From assembly GCA_938002705.1 (NCBI GenBank), contig CALLAG010000401.1:1-7861 (forward strand): 7,861 bases of DNA, in the 5' to 3' direction. The notes under the pieces are model-generated. The model worked only from the letters and a program-made list of their open reading frames with translations. It was not told where the DNA came from and did no database searches. This stretch comes from an uncultured Saprospiraceae bacterium (GTDB lineage: Bacteria > Bacteroidota > Bacteroidia > Chitinophagales > Saprospiraceae). Both the position numbers and the translations under genes were made by a program. Within the stretch, counting starts at the first letter, position 1. Every line of letters starts with the position of its first letter. This document shows positions 1-6,255 of the stretch, piece by piece.

Positions 1-2
1 TA

Positions 3-65
3 GAGCTTAACAAAGAACTAAAGTCTATGATAAGCTATTACGAAAAAGAAATAATTACGACTTAA
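3..65 (+). CDS. 3' end of an unidentified plus-strand gene (partial)
   Basis: An open frame enters from the left edge and ends at a TAA (63-65). The visible 20 residues run from ELNKELKSM to a charged tail ending EKEIITT. They look like a lysine- and glutamate-rich, probably helical C-terminus, but this is too little to name a family. The frame is taken as genuine because the other two plus-strand frames close within the first few codons, and because a stem-loop with a T-run follows 10 bp after the stop. It converges on the glucokinase operon of the opposite strand. Confidence 0.5.
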   Translation, partial: ELNKELKSMISYYEKEIITT

Positions 66-75
66 TAAGAAATAA

Positions 76-106
76 GTTGTAGGAAATCCACCTACAACAC
101 GTTTTT
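76..106 (+). terminator. Rho-independent terminator of the left-edge gene
   Basis: An 8-bp perfect stem, GTTGTAGG (76-83) pairing with CCTACAAC (91-98), closes a 7-nt loop. It is followed after a few bases by a TTTTT run (102-106). It lies just behind the stop codon at 63-65, so it most likely ends that plus-strand transcript. On the other strand the hairpin is not followed by a good T-run. Confidence 0.6.
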
Positions 107-133
107 AGGCATTACTCAATCTCATTTTAAAAG

Positions 134-168
134 TAAAGGCAATTTTAATTAGTTGCCTTTATTTTTTT
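134..168. terminator. Second terminator, probably bidirectional, overlapping the glucokinase stop codon
   Basis: A 9-bp perfect stem, TAAAGGCAA (134-142) with TTGCCTTTA (153-161), is followed on the plus strand by seven T (162-168), a strong intrinsic terminator for rightward transcription. Read leftward, the same stem is followed by C and then TTTT, so it may also end the glucokinase operon, more weakly. The glucokinase TAA (149-151) sits inside the loop and its last codons form one arm of the stem. Confidence 0.7.
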
Positions 169-910
169 GTCCATAACTTACTGACATTGCAGCACCTATG
201 ATGCCGGCATTGTTATAGTGTAATGCGGGCTTGACATCAAGATTCTTAGACAGGTACTTGGAGAATTCCTTGAACTGTTTGCTTATACCTCCGCCCAATA
301 TGATCAAGTCAGGAGAGAAGAGAAAGTCGACATGTACAAGGTATTCGTTAAGCTCTTTACCATATTCTTCCCAGCTCAGTTTCTTTTTCTTTCTTGCGCT
401 ATTAGAGGCAAATCGCTCGGCTATAGAACCTTTGAATTTTAGATGTCCTAACTCTGTATTAGGTACGAGTACACCATTCATGAATACTGCAGAACCTATT
501 CCTGTACCTAATGTCAGTAATATAACGATACCTTCTGGCCACTTTTTACCTACGCCATAGGTCATCTCTGCGATACCTGCAGCATCAGCATCATTAATAA
601 TTGTACTGTAGCACTTAGTCTTATTATTGAAGAGATCATAGACGTCTACGCCTATCCATGAATTATCTATATTAGAAGCGGTATAGCATATTTTATTCTT
701 GATAACAGCAGGAAAACCGATACCTAGCATCTTATTTTTCCATTGAAAATTTTGACATATCTCTTTGACAGCAGCAGCCATAGCTTCTGGCTTTTTACTT
801 ACAGGAGTAGGTATCTTAAATCGATCAGTAATAAGTACGCCTTTCTTTATATCTACAATAGCGCCTTTAGTTCCTGTTGCGCCTACGTCTATTCCAAGGA
901 TTTCTTTCAT
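149..910 (-). CDS. ppgK: Polyphosphate glucokinase (ROK-superfamily sugar kinase)
   Basis: A cytoplasmic kinase that phosphorylates glucose to glucose-6-phosphate, with polyphosphate and often also ATP as donor. At 253 aa it has the usual length of the family. Visible motifs are the phosphate-1 loop GIDVGATGTKGAIVD (residues 6-20), the catalytic-aspartate segment NDADAAGIAE (106-115, D107 as likely base), the phosphate-2 loop LTLGTGIGSAVF (132-143), NTELGHL (151-157), and the adenosine-type motif LIILGGGIS (202-210). The cysteine zinc motif that follows the GH in ordinary ROK glucokinases is absent, as expected for the polyphosphate branch. A run of four lysines (174-177) lies in the region where this family carries basic residues. 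It is the last gene of a four-gene minus-strand operon, starting 14 bp after the upstream isomerase gene. Donor preference cannot be read from sequence alone. Confidence 0.9.
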   Translation of the reverse strand: MKEILGIDVGATGTKGAIVDIKKGVLITDRFKIPTPVSKKPEAMAAAVKEICQNFQWKNKMLGIGFPAVIKNKICYTASNIDNSWIGVDVYDLFNNKTKCYSTIINDADAAGIAEMTYGVGKKWPEGIVILLTLGTGIGSAVFMNGVLVPNTELGHLKFKGSIAERFASNSARKKKKLSWEEYGKELNEYLVHVDFLFSPDLIILGGGISKQFKEFSKYLSKNLDVKPALHYNNAGIIGAAMSVSYGQKNKGN

Positions 911-924
911 GCCTATATCTTAAC

Positions 925-1797
925 TTAATTGATACTTGTAGCTTTTATAATAATGACAGGATCTATGGGATTATCACGGTTATCTGTCGCAGTATTACTT
1001 ATGGCTTCTAGTGTATCATATCCATCTATTAAATGTCCGAATACGGTATAATCTCCATCTAATTGTGGAGTACCACCTTCTTGTATATATCTTAATTTTT
1101 GATCTTCTGTATAGTCGAATAACTTGCTGTAACCATGTTGTTCTATCGATTCTGGTGTCTGAGTTTGTCCTTCTACGATATAGAATTGTGTTCCAGAAGA
1201 AGCTCTCTCAGGGTTGATATTATCTGGCATTCTTGCTGCTGCAAGTGCACCTTTATAATGCAGTAATCCAGTATTGATCTCTTCTTTTATTTCTTTTCTA
1301 TATGGGATTTTTTGGGAAGCACTATTGGTTTTGGGATCGCCAGCTTGTACCATAAATCCATTTATGACTCTGTGGAATTTTATACCATCATAATAGGAAG
1401 AGGCTACAAGGTCTAAGAAATTATCTCTGTGGATAGGAGTCTTATCACTAAGAGATAATAGTAGTGGCCCTAAGTTAGTCAGCATATACACAAGACACTC
1501 AGATGGAGCTTCTATAAATATATCTTGTTTGCTGATGCTTTTTTTGGAGCCTTTTGTGGAGATAAGTTCTATGGTGTGTCTACCTGAACTTAAGAAGATA
1601 TGATTAAGTCCTACGGAATCAGAGACAATCTTAGAATCTATTTTCCATATATACGATTCTGCACCTGTTGATAGATTCTCAAAATCTATCGTTGCAGGAG
1701 CGGTAAGGTCTGTAGAGACAGTTCTAAATTGTGAAATAGGCTTAGTACAAGCACTTAATAGAGTACAAAGTACTAAGCCTATGATACATTCTCTCAA
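925..1797 (-). CDS. Cyclophilin-type peptidyl-prolyl isomerase lipoprotein with PKD-like domain
   Basis: Predicted to catalyse cis-trans isomerisation of Xaa-Pro bonds in exported proteins. The N-terminus is a short lipoprotein signal with lipobox LSAC (residues 14-17), so C17 should be lipidated and membrane-anchored. Residues about 27-95 resemble a PKD/Ig-like module (TIDFENLSTGAESYIWKID and a later SSGRHTIEL stretch). The cyclophilin domain spans about 100-290, with FHRVINGFMVQAGD (141-154, R143 as likely catalytic arginine), SSGTQFYIVEG (200-210) and LDGDYTVFGHL (246-256). It is a paralogue of the next gene upstream, sharing the same extra segment before the LDGDYTVFG motif. The start is TTG (plus 1795-1797). 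An in-frame TAG lies two codons upstream, the next in-frame Met is M105 inside the cyclophilin domain, and the lipobox fixes the true start near here. ATT at 1798-1800 is the only other candidate. The gap to its upstream neighbour is 19 bp. Confidence 0.88.
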   Translation of the reverse strand: MRECIIGLVLCTLLSACTKPISQFRTVSTDLTAPATIDFENLSTGAESYIWKIDSKIVSDSVGLNHIFLSSGRHTIELISTKGSKKSISKQDIFIEAPSECLVYMLTNLGPLLLSLSDKTPIHRDNFLDLVASSYYDGIKFHRVINGFMVQAGDPKTNSASQKIPYRKEIKEEINTGLLHYKGALAAARMPDNINPERASSGTQFYIVEGQTQTPESIEQHGYSKLFDYTEDQKLRYIQEGGTPQLDGDYTVFGHLIDGYDTLEAISNTATDNRDNPIDPVIIIKATSIN

Positions 1798-1816
1798 AAT
1801 CTAATTCTATAAGTTA

Positions 1817-2461
1817 TTATTGCTTAATCACTTTTACTTTCATCGTCACATCTTGGACTGGTCTATCAGCGTTGCCTATCTGTACAGCCGCAATCTTGTC
1901 TATAACCTCCATACCTTCTATCACTTCTCCGAATACCGTGTAGTCACCATCTAAGAATGGAGCACCACCGTCTTTGGCATATCTTGCTTTCTGCTCAGCA
2001 GTATATGTAATGCCCTTGTTAGCACCCATCTTATCTAAGTTAGCAGGATCTACAGGCTTACCTTGTACTATATAGAATTGTGATCCAGATGATTTTTTCT
2101 CAGGATTACCAGCTCCAGTTCTTGCAGCAGCTAATGTGCCTTTGTAATGATGTGCACCTATCTCTGCATCTATTCTATAATCTGGTCCACCGCCTCCAAG
2201 TCTTTGTTGTGGTGCTGCTCCTTTAGAGTCAGGATCACCTCCTTGTATCATGAACCCTGGTATAACTCTGTGGAATAATGTTCCATCATAGTAACCTTCG
2301 TTAGCTAATTTTTTGATGTTATCTCTGTGTAACGGTGTACTATCGTAGAGGCTTACTTTCATATTACCATAGTCAGTTTCTATAAGTAATAATTCTTGCT
2401 TAGGCTTGCATGAAGCCATTAATACGAGTGTTGCTGCCGCAATCAATAAATTTTTATACAT
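1817..2461 (-). CDS. Cyclophilin-type peptidyl-prolyl isomerase, lipoprotein
   Basis: A 214-aa foldase acting on prolyl bonds outside the cytoplasm. A hydrophobic leader (residues 4-16) precedes C18 in the context LMASC, an acceptable but not ideal lipobox, so lipid anchoring is likely. The cyclophilin domain begins almost at once (about 25-213), with LHRDN (44-48), FHRVIPGFMIQGGDPDSKG (63-81, R65 as likely catalytic arginine), HYKGTLAAAR (105-114), SSGSQFYIVQGKP (124-136) and FLDGDYTVFGEVIEGM (169-184). A segment at about 137-168, including YTAEQKARYAKDGG, is an insertion relative to compact cyclophilins and is shared with the downstream paralogue. A glycine cluster (LGGGGPDYRIDAE, 88-100) is also visible. 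It is the second gene of the minus-strand operon, 12 bp behind the 113-aa gene. The ATG at plus 2459-2461 gives a complete leader. Confidence 0.92.
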   Translation of the reverse strand: MYKNLLIAAATLVLMASCKPKQELLLIETDYGNMKVSLYDSTPLHRDNIKKLANEGYYDGTLFHRVIPGFMIQGGDPDSKGAAPQQRLGGGGPDYRIDAEIGAHHYKGTLAAARTGAGNPEKKSSGSQFYIVQGKPVDPANLDKMGANKGITYTAEQKARYAKDGGAPFLDGDYTVFGEVIEGMEVIDKIAAVQIGNADRPVQDVTMKVKVIKQ

Positions 2462-2473
2462 CAGTGTTATTAT

Positions 2474-2815
2474 TTATAATTTTTTAAAATAATCTAAAAT
2501 TCTTGTCTTTAATATCTTTTCTTGTATATCCGATCCTTTGGTTGTGAATGGTCTTATAACATCCCAATGTGGCCACCCTTCATCATCTCTACCAGCAAAT
2601 TCGTAATAACCCTCCGATTCTAGTAGCGTACAAGCTGCTACATGCATAAGATCTTGCTTCTCCTCTTTGGTAAAAGCTTCTTTGATCCTTCCGTATTCTT
2701 GTATCCCTATGAGCAGTAATATGGCCTTCAGCTCAGGCAAGTCGGCTGATTTCGTAACTGCTTTAAGTTTATGCCTTAATTCTAACCATTGAAAATCTAA
2801 CTCCCAATCCTCCAT
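2474..2815 (-). CDS. Conserved-looking small protein of unknown function, first gene of the isomerase-glucokinase operon
   Basis: A 113-aa soluble protein with no signal peptide and no membrane segment. It is largely helical and acidic/aromatic in character: a tryptophan-rich start (MEDWELDFQWLELRHKLK), a hydrophobic helix (LPELKAILLLIGIQEYGRIK, 26-45), KEEKQDLMHVA (50-60), and the motif YEFAGRDDEGWPHWD (71-85). I believe similar uncharacterised proteins occur widely in Bacteroidota, but I cannot name a family and assign no function. The start ATG (plus 2813-2815) lies just below a TAnnTTTG promoter-like box, with no usable alternative Met until M57. The downstream isomerase starts 12 bp later, so it is probably co-expressed with the two exported isomerases and the glucokinase. 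Confidence 0.85.
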   Translation of the reverse strand: MEDWELDFQWLELRHKLKAVTKSADLPELKAILLLIGIQEYGRIKEAFTKEEKQDLMHVAACTLLESEGYYEFAGRDDEGWPHWDVIRPFTTKGSDIQEKILKTRILDYFKKL

Positions 2816-2825
2816 AATATGGGCG

Positions 2826-2833
2826 CAAATATA
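2826..2833 (-). promoter_or_regulatory. Bacteroidota-type -7 promoter element for the isomerase-glucokinase operon
   Basis: On the minus strand this reads TATATTTG, an exact match to the TAnnTTTG -7 consensus known for Bacteroidota primary sigma factors. It stands 10 bp before the ATG of the 113-aa gene, so transcription would begin only about 5 bases upstream of the start codon, giving an almost leaderless mRNA. No convincing -33 TTTG is visible at the usual spacing, and the surroundings are very AT-rich, so a chance match is possible. Confidence 0.5.
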
Positions 2834-2930
2834 CTATATATGAATATAGAATACTGTTATTAGTGCATCATATAGTTCTCTTATCGCAGGGTAAATAGAG
2901 AATGACATAGATTAGTGTGGTGATTATGGA

Positions 2931-3127
2931 CTAGACAGGCAGTTTTATGGCCGCTAAAGTGCCTTTATTAGCCAATCTTTTGAGTTCTATGATCCCTTGG
3001 TGTTTATCTACTATATTTTCACAAATGGCTAGCCCGATACCATTGCCTCCATTTTATTGACTATGTTAGTAATAGCTATTTTTAATAATTTCAGATCTGC
3101 TCGGATAGATTTAGAAACAAAAGAAGT
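2931..3127 (-). pseudogene. Decayed C-terminal fragment of a sensor histidine kinase
   Basis: Two pieces of a HATPase_c domain lie in different frames. The upstream piece (minus strand, about 3127 to 3041) reads SIRADLKLLKIAITNIVN and then KMEAM, resembling the N-box region of histidine kinases, which typically has Asp, Leu-Leu, and Asn residues before EAM. It runs into a TAG at 3029-3031. The downstream piece (3053 to 2931) reads GGNGIGLAICENIVDKHQG (G2-box and following helix) and ends GTLAAIKLPV with a TAG at 2931-2933, as histidine kinases usually do. A TAA (3054-3056) stands directly before it. The roughly 30-40 residues with the G1-box that should separate the boxes are gone, as is everything upstream of the N-box, including the phospho-accepting histidine. 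There is no start codon, so this is a remnant left behind the rluB-like gene, not a functional protein. Confidence 0.8.
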
Positions 3128-3128
3128 A

Positions 3129-3845
3129 TTACTTAATAAAGTGCTTGAGCATGATGATTTCTTTGGTTCTTAAGAATCTACTCCATCCTCTCGGGAGGTC
3201 CTTCTTAGTTAATCCTGCGAAATATACACGATCTAATGTCTCTACCTTATAGTCTATATGCTCGAACATACGTCTGATAACTCTATTCTTACCGCTATGG
3301 AGTTGTACTCCCACCGTATTCTGAGGTTCTCCATCTATAAAGCTTATTACGTCAAATTTTGAGAAGCCATCATCGAGGGCAAAACCTTTTTGCAATTTGA
3401 GTAGATCTTCTTCTAGCACAGGCTTGTCTAGTGTGACTTGATATATTTTTTTGACCTTAGTTTTAGGATGTGCTAGTTGCTGACTTAGCTCACCATCATT
3501 AGTAAGTAGGAGTAGGCCAGTTGTATTTCTGTCCAGTCTGCCTACGGGATATATTTTGGTTTTGACTTTGGACTGTACGATGTCCCAGACAGTTTTGCGT
3601 CCTCTTTCATCACTCATTGTGGTGATGACATTTTTAGGCTTATTGAGTAATAGATATATTTTCTTAGTGACTATTCTCACTTTCTTACCCATGTATTCTA
3701 TATCATCATTTTCATCTACCTCTATAGCTGGATTTTTCTCTATTTCACCATTTACTTTTATGAATCCATCTTTGACAAGATCTCCAGCCTTTCTACGTGA
3801 GCAGATACCAGCATGGGCTATGTATTTATTGAGTCTATATTTCAT
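3129..3845 (-). CDS. rluB: Ribosomal large-subunit pseudouridine synthase, RsuA/RluB family
   Basis: Converts a uridine of rRNA to pseudouridine; the RluB branch modifies 23S rRNA and RsuA modifies 16S rRNA. At 238 aa it has an N-terminal S4 RNA-binding domain (about 3-60, RLNKYIAHAGICSRRKAG) and then the catalytic domain. This carries YLLLNKP (64-70), the catalytic loop GRLDRNTTGLLLLTNDGEL (102-120, D105 as nucleophile) and the KNRVIRRMFEH motif (186-196) typical of the family. The gene starts with ATG 9 bp after the dnaB stop, so the two are probably one transcript. The frame of the decayed kinase reaches its stop region, and no terminator is visible behind it. The choice of RluB over RsuA or RluE/F rests on overall resemblance, so the symbol is less sure than the family. 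Confidence 0.9.
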   Translation of the reverse strand: MKYRLNKYIAHAGICSRRKAGDLVKDGFIKVNGEIEKNPAIEVDENDDIEYMGKKVRIVTKKIYLLLNKPKNVITTMSDERGRKTVWDIVQSKVKTKIYPVGRLDRNTTGLLLLTNDGELSQQLAHPKTKVKKIYQVTLDKPVLEEDLLKLQKGFALDDGFSKFDVISFIDGEPQNTVGVQLHSGKNRVIRRMFEHIDYKVETLDRVYFAGLTKKDLPRGWSRFLRTKEIIMLKHFIK

Positions 3846-3854
3846 ATTAATCTA

Positions 3855-5345
3855 CTAATCGAAGATGTCGTCTGTATTAAGCTTAGATGGTCTTGTTATG
3901 AATCCACTTGCACCATCATTAAATATATCACTCGCTGCATCAGGCATATTACGGAATCCATTCGTATCATCATTAACAAACTTAACGTATTGCTTCATAA
4001 ATCGTAACATGACACTACCGAGAGATCCATTTCTATGCTTAGATATGATAACTTCGGCTTGATTATCAGGCGTATCCAGATCACCAGCCAGATCATAATA
4101 CTCAGGTCTATATAAGAATGTGACGATATCGGCATCTTGCTCTATGGCTCCTGATTCTCTAAGATCTGATAGCTGTGGTCTCTTATCTCCACCTCTGGTC
4201 TCTACGGCTCTACTCAGCTGTGATAGCGCTATGACGGGTAACTTAAGTTCCTTAGCCATACCCTTAAGGGCTCTTGATATACTTGATATTTCCTGCTCCC
4301 TGTTACCTCTCTTAGACTTATCACCAGCACTCATCAGCTGTAGGTAATCTATGACTACCAGGCCTATATTATGGTTCTGCTTCAGTCGTCTACACTTGGC
4401 TCTCAGTTCGAATATATTTATAGCTGGGGTATCATCTATGAAGATGGGCATACTACTCAGTTTCTCTACACCTTCATGTAGTAACTTGAATTGGTCTTGA
4501 TCTAAGTTAGCATCCCTCAAGTTACTGGCTGGGATCATCGCCTCCATCGCAAGTAGACGTTGCACAAGTTGCTCATTATCCATCTCCAGTGAGAATATAC
4601 CTACACCAGTTCCTGCCGCAGCCGCATTTCTTGCGAGTGATAGTGTAAATGCCGTCTTACCCATGGCAGGTCTGGCTGCTATAATGATAAGATCTGACAC
4701 TTGCCATCCATTCGTTATCTTATCGAGTTCTCCGAATCCTGTCGTTACTCCTGTAAGCGAATCCGGTTTCTGACTGAGTTCTTCTATTTTCTTTTGTAAT
4801 TGTGATGCGACGGCACTTACAGACTGGAATCCTGTATTTAAGTTTTTGTCTGTAATATCGAATAGCTGCTGCTCGGCTTGATCGAGCATCTCGAGGACAT
4901 CTTTAGTGTCTTCGTATGCATCCTGTATCGTTATCGTTGATATATGTATAAGCGACCTTTGGATATACTTCTGTATAATGATCTGAGCATGATACTCTAT
5001 GTTAGCTGCAGAAGCGACCTTATTAGTGATGTCCATCAGATAATTGACACCTCCTATGGATTTAAGTTTGCCATTCTTTCTTAGTTCTTCGTGGACAGTC
5101 AGTATATCGATGGGCTTAGAGTTACTAAATAACTCCATCATCACTGAGAATATCTCATTATGAGCATCAAGGTAGAAACTCTCAGGTCTTAGTTTCTCTA
5201 CAATTATAGAGAATGCACCCTTATCCAACATGGCAGCACCGAGAACGGCCTCTTCTAGATCTATAGCTTGAGGCATTACTCTTCCGAACATTAGTTGGCT
5301 TGGGTTATCTTTAGCTTCTTTATCGGAATTGTCTCTTTTTGCCAT
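3855..5345 (-). CDS. dnaB: Replicative DNA helicase
   Basis: The hexameric 5'-3' helicase that unwinds DNA at the replication fork and interacts with primase. At 496 aa it is full length. The N-terminal helical domain spans about 24-125 (MPQAIDLEEAVLGAAMLDKG), and a linker helix about 165-195 leads into the RecA-like ATPase. Motifs are Walker A ARPAMGKT (224-231, K230), Walker B LVVIDYLQLM (329-338, D333), SQLSRAVETR (375-384), DLRESGAIEQDAD (394-406) and the KHRNGSLG segment (437-444) that supplies the inter-subunit arginine finger. The C-terminal tail (about 466-496) is acidic and probably flexible. No intein interrupts the ATPase. The start ATG follows an in-frame TAA by one codon, which fixes it. 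A promoter-like box lies about 40 bp upstream and the pseudouridine synthase follows after 9 bp. Confidence 0.97.
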   Translation of the reverse strand: MAKRDNSDKEAKDNPSQLMFGRVMPQAIDLEEAVLGAAMLDKGAFSIIVEKLRPESFYLDAHNEIFSVMMELFSNSKPIDILTVHEELRKNGKLKSIGGVNYLMDITNKVASAANIEYHAQIIIQKYIQRSLIHISTITIQDAYEDTKDVLEMLDQAEQQLFDITDKNLNTGFQSVSAVASQLQKKIEELSQKPDSLTGVTTGFGELDKITNGWQVSDLIIIAARPAMGKTAFTLSLARNAAAAGTGVGIFSLEMDNEQLVQRLLAMEAMIPASNLRDANLDQDQFKLLHEGVEKLSSMPIFIDDTPAINIFELRAKCRRLKQNHNIGLVVIDYLQLMSAGDKSKRGNREQEISSISRALKGMAKELKLPVIALSQLSRAVETRGGDKRPQLSDLRESGAIEQDADIVTFLYRPEYYDLAGDLDTPDNQAEVIISKHRNGSLGSVMLRFMKQYVKFVNDDTNGFRNMPDAASDIFNDGASGFITRPSKLNTDDIFD

Positions 5346-5371
5346 TAATTATGTTTTCTTATTAGGTGTTA

Positions 5372-5387
5372 TGTAGAATAGTCTACA
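5372..5387. repeat. Small palindrome in the dnaB leader
   Basis: TGTAGA (5372-5377) and TCTACA (5382-5387) form a perfect 6-bp inverted repeat around ATAG. It overlaps the end of the -7 box and the predicted transcription start of dnaB, so it could be an operator or a 5' mRNA hairpin. A match this short may also be chance. Confidence 0.35.
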
Positions 5388-5393
5388 AAGTTA
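5386..5393 (-). promoter_or_regulatory. Bacteroidota-type -7 promoter element for dnaB-rluB
   Basis: The minus strand reads TAACTTTG, an exact match to the TAnnTTTG -7 element. Transcription would start near 5379, giving a leader of about 34 bases before the dnaB ATG. A clear -33 TTTG is not seen at the expected distance. The position between the upstream gene's terminator and dnaB supports the call. Confidence 0.55.
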
Positions 5394-5531
5394 AGATTAT
5401 ATAGAATCTTATTCACTTGATGAAGTGCAATTGCATTTTATAGATGTTAATAATGTAAGCGAATTGTTGATTAGTATTGCAATAGACCCATTAGAGGATA
5501 TGAATGATATAGCTATTGATACCAGACAAAC

Positions 5532-5564
5532 AAAAAACACGGATAGCAGAGTGCCACCCGTGTT
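5532..5564 (-). terminator. Rho-independent terminator of the exported coiled-coil protein gene
   Basis: On the minus strand, AACACGG (from 5564 down to 5558) pairs with CCGTGTT (5542-5536), a 7-bp GC-containing stem with a loop of about 15 nt. It is followed by a run of T (5537-5532). It lies about 30 bp behind the stop codon at 5593-5595 and separates this gene from dnaB. Confidence 0.8.
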
Positions 5565-5592
5565 AGTATTTTATAATATAATTTCTTAGAGC

Positions 5593-6255
5593 TTAGTTAG
5601 ATCGGCCTACGTTGTTCAGTTTTTTAGTGACGTCGCCTACTTTATTTTTTTGTTGTTCTATCTCTATGTTTTTATCTTCTTGTTCTTGAAGGTTCTGCTC
5701 GATTTCTTTTTCTGCTTTTCTAATTTTCTCTTTGTAATCTTCTATGTCATTATGTAGGTCTTTGTTTTTCTTCTCTAATTTTTCAAGGTCTTTATTGAAA
5801 TCTTTAAGATTATCTTCTTCTTGCTTTAGTTCTTCGCTGATGACCATTCTTTTGACATCGTGGAATATGTTCATGTTGAATCTCTCGATGTCAGCTTGAG
5901 CATCACTGTTCTCAGAACTTAGAAACTTACCGCCATCATCAAAAAATAAGTACGACGTTGTCTGCCCTTTTCCTTCTTCTATTTTGTAATAGATATTCAT
6001 AGGGTTAGAGCTGATCGTTGCGATCTTACATTCTTGACAATACCATTCTTTGGCTTTTCTGTTTTTCTTTACTTTGCCGAATTCTTTGACAGCATCTTCG
6101 AGTGCTTTTTCTACCATTTTCTTATCAGCATCAGGATAGTCCATCGCATAGGCATTCTGCAGGCCGACACTAATTTCTTGCTTAGATTCAAACATCTGAG
6201 CATTCAGACAGAATGTAGATATCAAAGAGAATAAGAGGATGTTTAGAATTTTCAT
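5593..6255 (-). CDS. Exported coiled-coil protein of unknown function
   Basis: A 220-aa protein with a clear Sec signal peptide (residues 1-19, hydrophobic core ILLFSLISTFCL, cleavage likely after LNA and before Q20), so it should be periplasmic or surface-exposed. Residues about 20-135 form a compact domain with MDYPDADKKMVEKAL (38-52), a CxxC pair in EWYCQECKI (C73 and C76), NIYYKI (87-92) and YLFFDDGGKFLSSEN (102-116). Residues about 138-213 are an uninterrupted charged coiled coil rich in Lys, Glu, Asp and Asn. I recall similar domain-plus-coiled-coil proteins in Bacteroidota genomes but know no function and assign none. The gene stands alone: its own terminator follows it, and a divergent ABC transporter lies 182 bp upstream. 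That spacer is AT-rich, and I see no exact TAnnTTTG box in it for either direction. Confidence 0.82.
   Translation of the reverse strand: MKILNILLFSLISTFCLNAQMFESKQEISVGLQNAYAMDYPDADKKMVEKALEDAVKEFGKVKKNRKAKEWYCQECKIATISSNPMNIYYKIEEGKGQTTSYLFFDDGGKFLSSENSDAQADIERFNMNIFHDVKRMVISEELKQEEDNLKDFNKDLEKLEKKNKDLHNDIEDYKEKIRKAEKEIEQNLQEQEDKNIEIEQQKNKVGDVTKKLNNVGRSN

Noticed and set aside
231..560. Plus-strand open frame of 109 codons
   Set aside because: It lies wholly opposite the glucokinase, whose motifs are unmistakable. Its own translation is serine- and phenylalanine-rich, as expected for antisense of coding DNA.
3556..4347. Several plus-strand open frames of 64-100 codons
   Set aside because: They are antisense to the rluB-like gene and dnaB, with no recognisable motifs, and result from codon bias on the opposite strand.
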